Positions 42,212 to 51,099 of a DNA stretch of 64,000 bases are shown one piece after another (position 1 is the stretch's first letter; the number at the start of each line of letters is the position of its first letter). Origin of the DNA: Bacillota bacterium (GTDB taxonomy: Bacteria > Bacillota > UBA4882 > UBA8346); assembly GCA_023426245.1 (NCBI GenBank), contig JAFABB010000037.1, positions 13,551 through 77,550 of the forward strand. The letters run 5' to 3'. The notes beneath the pieces were generated by a model, which worked only from the letters and a program-made list of their open reading frames with translations, was not told the DNA's origin and did no database searches. The translations under genes were made by a program, and so were the position numbers.

Positions 42212-43738
42212 TTAGTTATTTTTTACCCACCAAGCGTCATACTGTTTTTGAAATTCCGCTACAACCTTATCAATACCGGCCTTCTTTAAGGCGGCGCGAT
42301 ATTGGGACAATTTTTTGGAATTATCGCCATCTTGACCGAAAAAGAAGTTGGTATATTCGGAGTTAACTGCTCGAACCTGGGCAATTTCCGTTTTAACCCC
42401 TTCCATGTTCAACGGGAAACCGATGGTGGGATTGGCATAGTAATGGCTGGTATCCGAGTTATATTTCTTATAGGCAACCACATCCGGATAATCGCTTAAG
42501 TCTTGACGCAAATTGGTGGATTCATCGAAAATGTACCACCAGAGCATTTCATAACGGCGTTTTTCGGGATCAATCTTTTCAAGGGCACCCTGATCATTGA
42601 TTTTAAAATGTTCACCTTTTATGCCATAAGCCCATAACTCATAATGATCACGGTTATCTACAATCCAGTTGGCAAAAGCACAGGCTTTTTCAGGATTTTT
42701 GGACTTGCTGCCTACACAGAACCAGTTACCGGTTGCTCTCGCCAAATAGCCTTTGCCACGATTAATCTGCAACCATGTGGCGCCAAAGGAACCTTTCACT
42801 GAGGGACCGACGGCCATTGCATAATCAGACCAGTCGCCTCCGATAAAAGCCGCCCGTCCAGCCTTGAAAGCAGCCCGTTTATCTTGAATCACTTCATCGC
42901 TCCAAAAACCCTGTTTACGCAATTGGGATTGGGCCCACAAATCATTCTCCCACTCTTTGGTAAATTGGGCGGAGAAAACTTTCGGAGCTGTTTTGCTCTT
43001 GCTGTAATCTTTCGAGCAATCGACCATAATATTTAAATCACCATCTCCCAGGTTTACCCATGGGGCGGTGCGTAAGGAGGTTTTGTTGAAAATCCAACCC
43101 GAGTTTGCCCGCTTACTGGCCATATCGGCCCCATTATCCAATCCTTGGGCAAACAACAAATATTGCGGTTCTTTGACTTTAATCGTTTTGCAAAATGCCA
43201 ATAAATCCATACCGGTTTTAATACCTTTGGGAGCATACTTTTTCAATAAATCCGTGCGAACAATGATCGATGCAAAATCATTATATACAATCGCATTTTC
43301 AACTGCTGGTAAACCATAGATTTTATTCTCCACCGATACTTGTTTCCAAACAGCTTTGGTGACATTTCCCGGTTTTCCGAAAAACGAAAGGTTTTTTAGG
43401 TATTTGTCGATGGGCATAAAAGCACCTTGGGCTTGAAGTTGATAGAAATTCAGCCACGAAGGATCAAAGATCAGATCCAGGGGTTCACCGGCAGATGCCT
43501 TTAAAGCCAATTGGTTTTTATAATCTTCAAATCCATAAAACTGAAGGTTTAATTTAACCGGACCGATTTCCTTGGCAGCTTCCTTTTCAATCACCGCTGC
43601 CACCTTATCCATTTCCATCGGTCGTTCACCTGGCATCACGATAGTGAGAGTGGTCACATCTTCCGCTCCAACCCATGAAGCGGTAATGGTGACCAACATC
43701 ACCAATAATACTGAATAAATAAGTAGTCTCTTTTTCAT
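42212..43738 (-). CDS. Extracellular solute-binding protein, LplA type
   Basis: About 508 residues, starting at ATG 43738 after AAGGGGGAAAGAGC. Signal peptide MKKRLLIYSVLLVMLVTITA is followed by SWVGAED, with no lipobox Cys, so it is probably a free periplasmic protein. The fold is the family 1 sugar-binding protein with the long C-terminal region of the LplA/DUF3502 group. Such proteins bind oligosaccharides for LplB/LplC-type permeases, which are encoded directly upstream. Given the GH38 and GH99-like enzymes in the same operon, a mannose-containing oligosaccharide is the likely ligand. Confidence 0.9.
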   Translation of the reverse strand: MKKRLLIYSVLLVMLVTITASWVGAEDVTTLTIVMPGERPMEMDKVAAVIEKEAAKEIGPVKLNLQFYGFEDYKNQLALKASAGEPLDLIFDPSWLNFYQLQAQGAFMPIDKYLKNLSFFGKPGNVTKAVWKQVSVENKIYGLPAVENAIVYNDFASIIVRTDLLKKYAPKGIKTGMDLLAFCKTIKVKEPQYLLFAQGLDNGADMASKRANSGWIFNKTSLRTAPWVNLGDGDLNIMVDCSKDYSKSKTAPKVFSAQFTKEWENDLWAQSQLRKQGFWSDEVIQDKRAAFKAGRAAFIGGDWSDYAMAVGPSVKGSFGATWLQINRGKGYLARATGNWFCVGSKSKNPEKACAFANWIVDNRDHYELWAYGIKGEHFKINDQGALEKIDPEKRRYEMLWWYIFDESTNLRQDLSDYPDVVAYKKYNSDTSHYYANPTIGFPLNMEGVKTEIAQVRAVNSEYTNFFFGQDGDNSKKLSQYRAALKKAGIDKVVAEFQKQYDAWWVKNN

Positions 43739-43795
43739 TGCTCTCTTTCCCCCTTTTATAAATTCCAACTCCCTTCGATCGGACTTAAGAACCGG

Positions 43796-44698
43796 TTAAC
43801 CTTTTATAGCCCCCAGAGTTAACCCCCTTACGAAAAAACGCTGCATAAAAGGATAAACAATAATCAAGGGTCCGATCGCCAAAACACAAGCGGCCATTTT
43901 CACCCCCTCTGTTGGTAAAGTGATCGCGCCCATCATAGCCATTATAGAACTATTCTGGGTCAGATATTGAGCGTTGGTCACTATGGTTCGCAATAAATAT
44001 TGGATGGGATATAATTGAGGTGCATTGTCTATGTACATTAATGCCAACCACCAATCATTCCAATAATTCATGGCATAAAATAATCCAATTGTTGCGATAG
44101 CCGGCATGGCAATCGGCACGACAATCGCCGCGGCAATCCTGAATTCAGAAGCCCCATCAATCCGGGCCGATTCAATAAGCTCTTCCGGTATGGTCTTCAT
44201 GAAATTGCACAACAACAAGATATTGAAACTATTGACCATGTTCGGCAGAATCAAAGCGGCCAACGTGTTTTTCAAATGCCAAATCGTGACATTCACGATG
44301 TACCACGGTACCAATCCTGCGTTAAACAGTAAGGTGAATACCACATAAAGATTGAAAAAACCCCGTAACCGGAAATCCCGTCGTGATATAGCGTAGGCAA
44401 TCATCACCCCTGCCGCTACGGAAGCAGCTGTCCCCAGTACTGTAACAATAACCGATATGAAATAAGCTTGAACCATTGCCGAGTTTCCAGCGAGGATAAT
44501 CTTATAGGCGAACAAGGAGAACTTGACAGGGATGATATTGTATCCATTTCGAATCAAGGCCAGCTCCTCCGTAAACGAACTGCCGATGACCAGCAAAATC
44601 GGATATATACAAACGGCAGCAAATAAAACCATGATCATGGAGCCTATGACCAGATAGATTTTTTCCCCAAGGGTGCGATCAAAAGTCCGCTTCATCAT
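43796..44698 (-). CDS. Carbohydrate ABC transporter permease, LplC/YtcP type
   Basis: Three hundred residues, six transmembrane helices, BPD_transp_1 family. It contains the cytoplasmic EAA loop ELIESARIDGASEFRIAAAI, then VPIAMPAIATIGLF, and ends in RFFVRGLTLGAIKG, characteristic of the second permease of these importers. It pairs with the 44714-45673 permease as the membrane channel. The ATPase gene is absent, as is usual for this group, which borrows a shared MsmX-like ATPase. GAGAGG precedes the ATG pair at 44698/44695. Confidence 0.92.
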   Translation of the reverse strand: MMKRTFDRTLGEKIYLVIGSMIMVLFAAVCIYPILLVIGSSFTEELALIRNGYNIIPVKFSLFAYKIILAGNSAMVQAYFISVIVTVLGTAASVAAGVMIAYAISRRDFRLRGFFNLYVVFTLLFNAGLVPWYIVNVTIWHLKNTLAALILPNMVNSFNILLLCNFMKTIPEELIESARIDGASEFRIAAAIVVPIAMPAIATIGLFYAMNYWNDWWLALMYIDNAPQLYPIQYLLRTIVTNAQYLTQNSSIMAMMGAITLPTEGVKMAACVLAIGPLIIVYPFMQRFFVRGLTLGAIKG

Positions 44699-44713
44699 AA
44701 ACCTCTCCCATCT

Positions 44714-45673
44714 TCAAAATAAAGCGCCATCTTTCTGAAACCGCCGGGCCAACCAATTGGCTCCCAATACCAAAACAAAACCGACGCAGGATTGATATAA
44801 ACCGACGGCAGCCGGCATTCCGACATCAAATGTATTCATCAGGCTGCGGTAGACAAAAAAGTCCAGCACGTCGGTATAAGGAAATAGTTGCGACTTTTCA
44901 TTGACTATCGCCAACATCATCTGAACGTCTCCCCGAAAAACATTCCCTAAAGCCATAATGACCAGAACGACAATCACCGGCGCCAAATGGGGCAGGGTGA
45001 CATGGCGGACCCGTTGTCCGAATCCGGCTCCATCAATCTTGGCCGCTTCGTAATACTCAGGGTTAATGGTTGTCAGTGAAGCCACATAAATCACAATCAA
45101 AACCCCGGCATTTTTCCATATGTAGATGAAGGCAAGTAATGCCGGCCATATTTCCGGCCACGAATACCAATTGACCTTTTGAAAATGAAGTATGGTCAAA
45201 AAATGATTCAACGACCCTCGGTCTGTTTCAAAAATCCCCAGGGACAACACGGCAATTACCACCCAGGAAAGGAAGGAAGGAAAAAAAGTAATGGATTGAA
45301 TGCTTTTGCGAAACCATTTGGAGCGGATTTCATACAAAGTGATGGCGCAGAATATTGCAAAAAGGTGATTGGCGGTGATAAACAACAGATTTAATAAAAT
45401 CGTATTCCGGGTGGCCCGCCAGGCATAATCGCTATCGAAAAAGAACTTGAAATTCTGCCAACCGGCCCAGGGACTGCCCCAAATGCCCTGATCGATATGA
45501 AAATTTTTGAAAGCCAATACCTGCCCGCCCATGGGCAGGTAAATAAACATGAATAATAGAAAAGAGTAAGGCAGAACCATAATTAAAAATGGCCACTGGC
45601 TTTTCAGGTATTCCTTAAACCGGACTCCCAATGTTTTTCCGGGCAATAATTGGATTGGTTTCATTGTTTCCAT
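44714..45673 (-). CDS. Sugar ABC transporter permease, LplB type
   Basis: About 319 residues from ATG 45673 (GGGGAGAAAA upstream); the frame extends to 45709 without a better site. Six transmembrane helices, starting WPFLIMVLPYSFLLFMFIYL. The YYEAAKIDGAGFGQRVRHVT EAA loop contacts the ATPase. It forms the importer with the 43796-44698 permease and 42212-43738 binding protein. It lies 13 bp before the partner permease and follows the GH99-like gene in the same operon. Confidence 0.92.
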   Translation of the reverse strand: METMKPIQLLPGKTLGVRFKEYLKSQWPFLIMVLPYSFLLFMFIYLPMGGQVLAFKNFHIDQGIWGSPWAGWQNFKFFFDSDYAWRATRNTILLNLLFITANHLFAIFCAITLYEIRSKWFRKSIQSITFFPSFLSWVVIAVLSLGIFETDRGSLNHFLTILHFQKVNWYSWPEIWPALLAFIYIWKNAGVLIVIYVASLTTINPEYYEAAKIDGAGFGQRVRHVTLPHLAPVIVVLVIMALGNVFRGDVQMMLAIVNEKSQLFPYTDVLDFFVYRSLMNTFDVGMPAAVGLYQSCVGFVLVLGANWLARRFQKDGALF

Positions 45674-45722
45674 TTTTTCTCCCCGACTTTGCTTCGTAGT
45701 TTCGATCAATCTCAGCTTGTTT

Positions 45723-47027
45723 TTACCGTGTTGGAATCTTCGCGGTTAACGGAATCTCTCTTCGTAGCATCTTCCCGCCCTGACCAACCAGCCAAAGATA
45801 ATGATCGCTGGGCAAGCCCTCGTAATCCACAAATTTGTTTTCTCCTGCAGGCGGGTTGTTGGTACATTTAAAAATTGCCGTACCTTCATTCACTTCATCA
45901 AACATGGCTTGATAGATCATGGGCACACCAAGTCGGACGCATTCGTAATACTGTTTCCAAAGAAATTCACCTTTACGCCGGGGGATTGCATTAAATTTCT
46001 CGCCTGAATTCAAATTGCTCCAGCTGAATCCCGGGAAAACCACAGGCATAAATTCAAGCCCGTACAAAATACACCAATCCAGGTCCTGTTTCCAAATCTG
46101 TCTGGCTATGTACTCGGCCCCTTCATCGTCTCTAAAACGATCCACCGTCCAGGGGCTGACAATATCGGCCTTCTTGATGATTTCATGCAATAAGGGATCC
46201 CTTTGACTATCCCCGTCCATCACCAAAAAACGTTCTTCGATCTTGGGACGGTAAAAATGCTGCTCAGATTGTTCCCGCCACCCGGTGGGAACTCCCAGCA
46301 TGATCGTATTATTGCCATAACAACTGTCCTCTTTGAAAAATTCCACCAATTTCAGGCATTCTTCCAAGCTGTATTCGCGGCCGTCATTAAAACCGATACC
46401 CCAGATGGTAACCACCGGTTTGCCACGGTGATGCTGATAAGCCCGATCCTGGCTATCCCGGGTGATTCCCATTTGATCGACAAGCCTCTTCCAATCATCG
46501 ATTACCAGATGAATACTATTGGCTTTCATCCCGGAAAGATCGTACATAACACTATACGATCGGCCGTAAAGATTAGCCCCCTCCCGGCAATGGGCCAGAA
46601 CCGTATTGCGATGGTTAAAAATCACCGGTTTTGTCAAACCTTCGATAAAACGTTGGACAAAAGCAGTATCAATCCCATACTCTCTCATCCAGCGAAAATG
46701 ACGGAGAACGGTTTTACGGTTATGAGCGCTGAAAACAGTCGCTTTCCGGCCATCCGGGAGTTTAAATTCAGTTTCATAGCGTTCATCTTCCCCAAGTTCG
46801 CTCATGTCGGGCCACATATCAATGGTGCAAGAGCCCGGACGGAACAAATGGTTGCGGCCATCCCAGCTACCCCATTGCATATCCGCACCATCTCCAGGAG
46901 CGTTAAACCAGCCCTGATAACCGCAAACCACCTTGCCATGAAGCGTGGTTATATCAACTTCAGGATGGGATTCCCCTGTGTAGGGTTTCAGTTTGAAATC
47001 CATTGTTTTCGAAATTTCATTCACCAT
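45723..47027 (-). CDS. GH99/GH71-like glycoside hydrolase
   Basis: Four hundred and thirty-four residues without a signal peptide. The opening KVVCGYQGWFNAPGDG, then YDLSGMKANSIHLVIDDWKR, KPVVTIWGIGFNDGR and FMPVVFPGFSW followed by a C-terminal FDEVNEGTAIFK is the pattern of the GH71/GH99-like TIM barrel, which in GH99 enzymes cleaves internal alpha-mannosides. Glu of DEVNEGT is a candidate catalytic residue. It is the first gene of the operon that continues with the LplB/LplC permeases, the binding protein, MFS and GH38. This supports an intracellular or periplasmic alpha-mannan fragment pathway. Exact activity is uncertain. Confidence 0.75.
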   Translation of the reverse strand: MVNEISKTMDFKLKPYTGESHPEVDITTLHGKVVCGYQGWFNAPGDGADMQWGSWDGRNHLFRPGSCTIDMWPDMSELGEDERYETEFKLPDGRKATVFSAHNRKTVLRHFRWMREYGIDTAFVQRFIEGLTKPVIFNHRNTVLAHCREGANLYGRSYSVMYDLSGMKANSIHLVIDDWKRLVDQMGITRDSQDRAYQHHRGKPVVTIWGIGFNDGREYSLEECLKLVEFFKEDSCYGNNTIMLGVPTGWREQSEQHFYRPKIEERFLVMDGDSQRDPLLHEIIKKADIVSPWTVDRFRDDEGAEYIARQIWKQDLDWCILYGLEFMPVVFPGFSWSNLNSGEKFNAIPRRKGEFLWKQYYECVRLGVPMIYQAMFDEVNEGTAIFKCTNNPPAGENKFVDYEGLPSDHYLWLVGQGGKMLRREIPLTAKIPTR

Positions 47028-47137
47028 GATTGGTGAAACCTCCCCCGTTTTATCTTTAGGATGATGATGATCATTTCCAAACTCGTCTTTTCAGTTACAA
47101 ACTCCAGTCAACTGTAAAAATGCAATATCCATTTCAT

Positions 47138-47153
47138 AGTTGTCATAACAACT
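47138..47153. promoter_or_regulatory. Candidate operator for the AraR-type GntR regulator
   Basis: Perfect 16-bp palindrome AGTTGT-CATA-ACAACT, with the TTGT-N4-ACAA core known for AraR-type chimeric GntR/LacI regulators. It lies about 110 bp upstream of the GH99-like gene and 50 bp downstream of the regulator gene. Confidence 0.55.
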
Positions 47154-47201
47154 CTGAAGAGTAAAATACCTCTTCCGCGAAACCAAACTTCGGCTACACT
47201 C

Positions 47202-48368
47202 TTAATAATTTACCGCAGACTTCATAAAAGCTGTGGATTGCCGCTCAATCAAATCAACCGGGATTACAACCCGCTGGCATTCTTCTTCCGGACAGGTCAT
47301 ACGGTTCATAATAAGACGTCCCGCTTCTTCACCGATTTTTTTAAAATTCTGTTCAACGGTTGTTAAAGGAACTTCCAGATAGGCGCTATAGTCAATATTG
47401 TCAAAACCGATGAATGATAACTCCCGGGGAACATCGACTCCCATTGCCAAAGCGGCCTTTAGCAGATAAATCGTTAAATAGTCGTTTAAACCATGAATTG
47501 CGGTAATCGGTTTCTTCCCTTCCAGCAAGCCGGCAATGATTTTTTTGTAGGGATCCAATAAATCGTTCATCGATGGGCTGTTCCTTTTGATAGCTTCAAA
47601 TAAAGGTTCGTTATGACGGTATTCGGTTAAAATAAATTGGCGGTCCGTAATCGGCAAATCATGGTCTTTTAATGCTTTACAAAAACCAAAATAGCGTTCA
47701 CTGACAGAATTGGCCTGTGCCAATTCCCGATCGGATATGAATACTATATTACGGTGACCTCGCTCGATCAGGTGAGTCGCCGCCTGGTAACTACCGTTAA
47801 AGTTGTCCGAGAAGACACCGCTGACGGGTAATACATCGTAAAACTTGTCAATGGTGATAATGGGATAATTATTCAATAACAGGCGATGAATCAAATCGAG
47901 ATTGTCACGGTGTGAAAACGGATAAACGATGATTCCGGCCATTCCATCCCCCACCAGTTTGTTGAGGATCTCCCGTTCCTCCTCGATACTGTAATGAGAA
48001 ATATGAACCGACAGGTAATAACCGTTTTTGGATAACATGGCCGATAACCCTTGAATCACATCAACGCTCCGCCCTAACGAACTCCCGAAAGGGATCACCA
48101 AGGCTACAATTTTCAAAGATGGTTCCGCCGGGTTCCCTTGGGAAATCCGGGGCTGTTCGCTGACAAAACTCCCTTTCCCGCGCACCCGGTAAACCAGGCC
48201 GCTATTTTCCAGTTCATCCAAAGCTTTTTGAGCCGTAATCCGACTCACTTTAAATTCCCGGGCCAGTTCAAATTCGGAAGGCAGCAGATCGCCGGGCAGG
48301 AATTCCTTTTTAACAATTTTGGCTTTTAAATGGTCAATAATCTCTTGATACAGCAATTTTTTGGACAT
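47202..48368 (-). CDS. GntR-type regulator with LacI-like effector domain (AraR type)
   Basis: Three hundred and eighty-eight residues. Residues 1-70 form a GntR winged helix (LYQEIIDHLKAKIVKKEFLP, then LPSEFELAREFKVSRITAQK and GLVYRVRGKGSFV). Residues about 85-385 are a sugar-binding LacI/periplasmic-binding-protein fold (GRSVDVIQGL; GHRNIVFISDRE; FIGFDNIDYS). This chimera is the AraR architecture: a sugar-released repressor. The start has GAGGAAAATTC upstream. It directly precedes the alpha-mannoside operon, in the same direction, and a matching palindrome (47138-47153) lies in that gap. A second palindrome CAACTT-N6-AAGTTG (48403-48420) upstream of its own gene may serve autoregulation. 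Confidence 0.92.
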   Translation of the reverse strand: MSKKLLYQEIIDHLKAKIVKKEFLPGDLLPSEFELAREFKVSRITAQKALDELENSGLVYRVRGKGSFVSEQPRISQGNPAEPSLKIVALVIPFGSSLGRSVDVIQGLSAMLSKNGYYLSVHISHYSIEEEREILNKLVGDGMAGIIVYPFSHRDNLDLIHRLLLNNYPIITIDKFYDVLPVSGVFSDNFNGSYQAATHLIERGHRNIVFISDRELAQANSVSERYFGFCKALKDHDLPITDRQFILTEYRHNEPLFEAIKRNSPSMNDLLDPYKKIIAGLLEGKKPITAIHGLNDYLTIYLLKAALAMGVDVPRELSFIGFDNIDYSAYLEVPLTTVEQNFKKIGEEAGRLIMNRMTCPEEECQRVVIPVDLIERQSTAFMKSAVNY

Positions 48369-48402
48369 GAATTTTCCTCATTGAAATAAAATTGGGTTGA
48401 AT

Positions 48403-48420
48403 CAACTTGTTATTAAGTTG
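48403..48420. promoter_or_regulatory. Palindrome upstream of the GntR-type regulator gene
   Basis: CAACTT-GTTATT-AAGTTG, 35 bp before the start codon; placed where an autoregulatory operator would lie. The core differs from the 47138 palindrome, so the link is weak. Confidence 0.35.
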
Positions 48421-48645
48421 TTATATTAATATTAATTAATTCGCTCAAAAATCCTTCTTGAATTAAAAAAAAATTAAAGAAACCTTTTCCTGATATATTA
48501 ACTCCGACTAAAAAAACCGGGATTGCCTGATATTTATATCAATTCATGTTCATTTCAAAACTAAGTCAAGCGTTTCGATCTTCTTGCCGCGCCAATAGAA
48601 AGATTTCTAAAAATGAAGGGATTCGGGCCAATATTTTAACCCCAT

Positions 48646-48684
48646 AAAAAAGGGTGAGTCGGTTTTCCAGTTTCGACTCACTCT
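48646..48684 (-). terminator. Terminator of the FAD-oxidoreductase/ABC operon
   Basis: GGGTGAGTCG (48652-48661) and CGACTCACTC (48674-48683), followed on the minus strand by six T; 110 bp past the stop at 48794. Confidence 0.85.
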
Positions 48685-48704
48685 TGCTAAACACGCCTCC
48701 GGTG

Positions 48705-48768
48705 CTTAGGCCTTTTAATGAAAAACACCAGCGGCACAGTTGCCAATACGGCTGTTTATTTCATACTG
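48705..48768 (-). pseudogene. Remnant of a MalG-type permease C-terminus
   Basis: On the minus strand the frame TAVLATVPLVFFIKR matches AAVSATVPLVLLFLA of the permease at 50192-51067, and the DNA shares CACCAGCGGCACAGT-like blocks with 50255-50285. Only about 20 codons survive. It suggests a past duplication or deletion at the end of this operon. Confidence 0.45.
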
Positions 48769-48793
48769 GGTTTTGGTCTTGTCTGAAGTCTAT

Positions 48794-50122
48794 TTAAATC
48801 CCCAAATTTTCTATTTCCACTCCCTGACTTTGCATTTTCTCCTGTAATAACTTTACATCAAGCGCTCTGGGTTTTACTTTCTGCCGGATGCATAATGCGG
48901 CGGCTGTACCGGTGGCCTGACCCATTGCCATGCAAATCACCATCACCCTGTAGTTGGAGTGGGCCAAGTGCGTACCCGAGATAGCCCGTCCGGAAATCAG
49001 CAGATTTTCGATTTGCAACGGGATGAAACAGCGATAGGGGATCGTATAAAAATTGGTTGAATTTCCGTATTGATATGTTTTGTCTTCTCCGGCACCGTTG
49101 ATATTATGAACATCAAAGTTAAACCTGGCTTTGGTGACCACCCGGTCTTCAAAGACTGTTTGATTCATGATATCCTTTTCATTTAAAGTGTATTCCCCAT
49201 GAATATGCCGTGTCTCCCGGACCCCAATCATCGATGCCGTATCAATCAAGTGACAGTCCTCATAACCAGGTACATATTTTCTTAAAAAGGCCAAAATCCT
49301 GGGCACCTGGAGTCTGCATGCAATCTCCGCTTTCGTCAAATCATCCGGATCGAGGCCGTCGGCATCAATGCAATTGGTCATATTGCAAGTAACCATAGTG
49401 CTGACCGGCTGTTTGTAAAGTAACACATGCCCGGAAGGGAATAGTAAATCCCCCTCGGCCACCGCCTTTTTAGCCAATTCATTCAAATCTCCTGCCGGTA
49501 CCATGACTTTCTCAACAAAACCGAATTTCTCAATGGCCTTTTCATGAACTCCGCCGACCCTGAACATCAGGGTTATCGGCTGCATCTTGCCGTCGGATTC
49601 CCGGCCTTTGGTAAACGGAACTCCGGCCCGCGCCGCCAGGTCCCCGTCACCGGTACAATCAATGAACACCTTAGCCAAAATCACTTCCCGTCCGGCCTTA
49701 CTCTCAATGATTACCCCTGTTAATTCGTTCCCTTCCTTCATAACATCAACAACTGAAGTATAGAGCATCAATTGAGCGCCGGATTCCATCAAAGTTTCCA
49801 GCATGACTTGCTTCGCCAATTCCGGATCATATCTACGGTTGATACCATTGGACGGGTCATTATCATGATGGGGGTAATCACAACCCAGTTTACTAAGGAT
49901 TTCCCTGGTAAAACCGCCTGAAGCCTCACCCGACCATGGATTCATCAAACCAATTGTCGCCATGCCGCCTACAATTCCATATCTTTCAATCAGTAATGTT
50001 TTGGATCCGTTTCTGGCTGCATATACAGCGCTGGCCACTCCTGCCGGGCCGCCACCGGCCACCAGTACATCAACCTGGGCCCTAATCTTCAGTTTCCGGG
50101 AAGGCTCCATCCAAGAATCCAT
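48794..50122 (-). CDS. FAD-dependent oxidoreductase (FAD_oxidored family)
   Basis: Four hundred and forty-two residues. N-terminal FAD-binding GGGPAGVASAVYAARNG (about 23-39) and the family's IERYGIVGGMATIGLM, then FIDCTGDGDLAARAGVPF and a C-terminal LLISGRAISGTHLAHSNYRV motif, followed by GQATGTAAAL. Family members oxidise or dehydrate small substrates, several of them sugars; the reaction here is unknown. Start ATG 50122 has AGGAGG upstream. It is the last gene of the operon with two permeases and a binding protein, so a substrate from that uptake system is inferred. Cytoplasmic. Confidence 0.87.
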   Translation of the reverse strand: MDSWMEPSRKLKIRAQVDVLVAGGGPAGVASAVYAARNGSKTLLIERYGIVGGMATIGLMNPWSGEASGGFTREILSKLGCDYPHHDNDPSNGINRRYDPELAKQVMLETLMESGAQLMLYTSVVDVMKEGNELTGVIIESKAGREVILAKVFIDCTGDGDLAARAGVPFTKGRESDGKMQPITLMFRVGGVHEKAIEKFGFVEKVMVPAGDLNELAKKAVAEGDLLFPSGHVLLYKQPVSTMVTCNMTNCIDADGLDPDDLTKAEIACRLQVPRILAFLRKYVPGYEDCHLIDTASMIGVRETRHIHGEYTLNEKDIMNQTVFEDRVVTKARFNFDVHNINGAGEDKTYQYGNSTNFYTIPYRCFIPLQIENLLISGRAISGTHLAHSNYRVMVICMAMGQATGTAAALCIRQKVKPRALDVKLLQEKMQSQGVEIENLGI

Positions 50123-50191
50123 TTTTCAACCTCCTGTAAGTCATGGAATCGTTTATATTGATTCTCCCAACTGATTTTGGAATTTTTGCAA

Positions 50192-51067
50192 TTATCCTTT
50201 GACGCCTCCGGCCGTGAGACCTTCGATGAAATAACGCTGACCGGCTAAAAATAACAGCACCAGCGGCACAGTCGCCGATACGGCAGCCGCAGTAATTAAA
50301 GAATACATTTTCCCGGTTTCATCCATAAAGCTGATCAACCCCACCGGAATCGTATACAAACTGGTGGTTTTTAAAAATATCAGGGCATTTTCATAGTCAT
50401 TCCAACTCCAAACCATGGCAATCAAGGCCAGGGTCATCATGGCCGGCTTAGTCAGCGGGGCCACGATATGAAACCAGGTTTTAAACTCTCCGGCGCCGTC
50501 GATTTTAGCCGATTCGTTGAGTTCTTTGGGCAATGCCACCATGAATTGGCGCATTAGAAAAGTGCCAAAGGCCGTGAAAATGCCCGGCAAAATCAACGCC
50601 AGATGCGTATCGTAAATCCCCATGAATTTATAAAGGATAAACCTGGGCACTATCGTCACCTGCGGCGGAATCATCATCGTTGATAAATATAGCAAAAACA
50701 GGCCGTCCCGGAATTTAAACTCCATCCGGCTAAAGCCGTAAGCCGCCAGGCTGCTGGTTACAAGCAGTCCGATGATGCAACAGGCGGTAACAAACAGCGA
50801 ATTCAGGTAGTAGCGGGCGAAATTATAATTGCCAAACCATACTTGATGGTAATTGTTCTTGATAACCTTGGGAATCCATTCGACCGGATATTTATAGATA
50901 TCGATCTCCACTTTGAAGGAAGAAGAAAGCATATAAATAAAAGGGATAATCGTGATAACTCCCAATACGAAAAGCAAACAAGTCATGGCCAATTTAAAAA
51001 ACCATTGGGATTGTTTTTTGGGTTTATCCTGCACATCCAGTAAATTGATATTCACGGTAGAACTCAT
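50192..51067 (-). CDS. Carbohydrate ABC transporter permease, MalG type
   Basis: Two hundred and ninety-one residues, six transmembrane helices. The EAA loop is ELNESAKIDGAGEFKTWFHI with the following VAPLTKPAMMT, and the C-terminus ends GQRYFIEGLTAGGVKG as in MalG-type subunits. It forms the importer with the 51100-52011 permease and the 52391-53722 binding protein. No ATPase gene is in the cluster, so a shared one encoded elsewhere is assumed. GAGGTGACAACCG precedes the ATG. Confidence 0.93.
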   Translation of the reverse strand: MSSTVNINLLDVQDKPKKQSQWFFKLAMTCLLFVLGVITIIPFIYMLSSSFKVEIDIYKYPVEWIPKVIKNNYHQVWFGNYNFARYYLNSLFVTACCIIGLLVTSSLAAYGFSRMEFKFRDGLFLLYLSTMMIPPQVTIVPRFILYKFMGIYDTHLALILPGIFTAFGTFLMRQFMVALPKELNESAKIDGAGEFKTWFHIVAPLTKPAMMTLALIAMVWSWNDYENALIFLKTTSLYTIPVGLISFMDETGKMYSLITAAAVSATVPLVLLFLAGQRYFIEGLTAGGVKG

Positions 51068-51099
51068 CGGTTGTCACCTCTTGACTAAGCGCGCACGCG

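Noticed and set aside
46203..47036. 277-codon plus-strand open frame
   Set aside because: Shadow of the GH99-like gene on the other strand; composition is the reverse complement of that gene.
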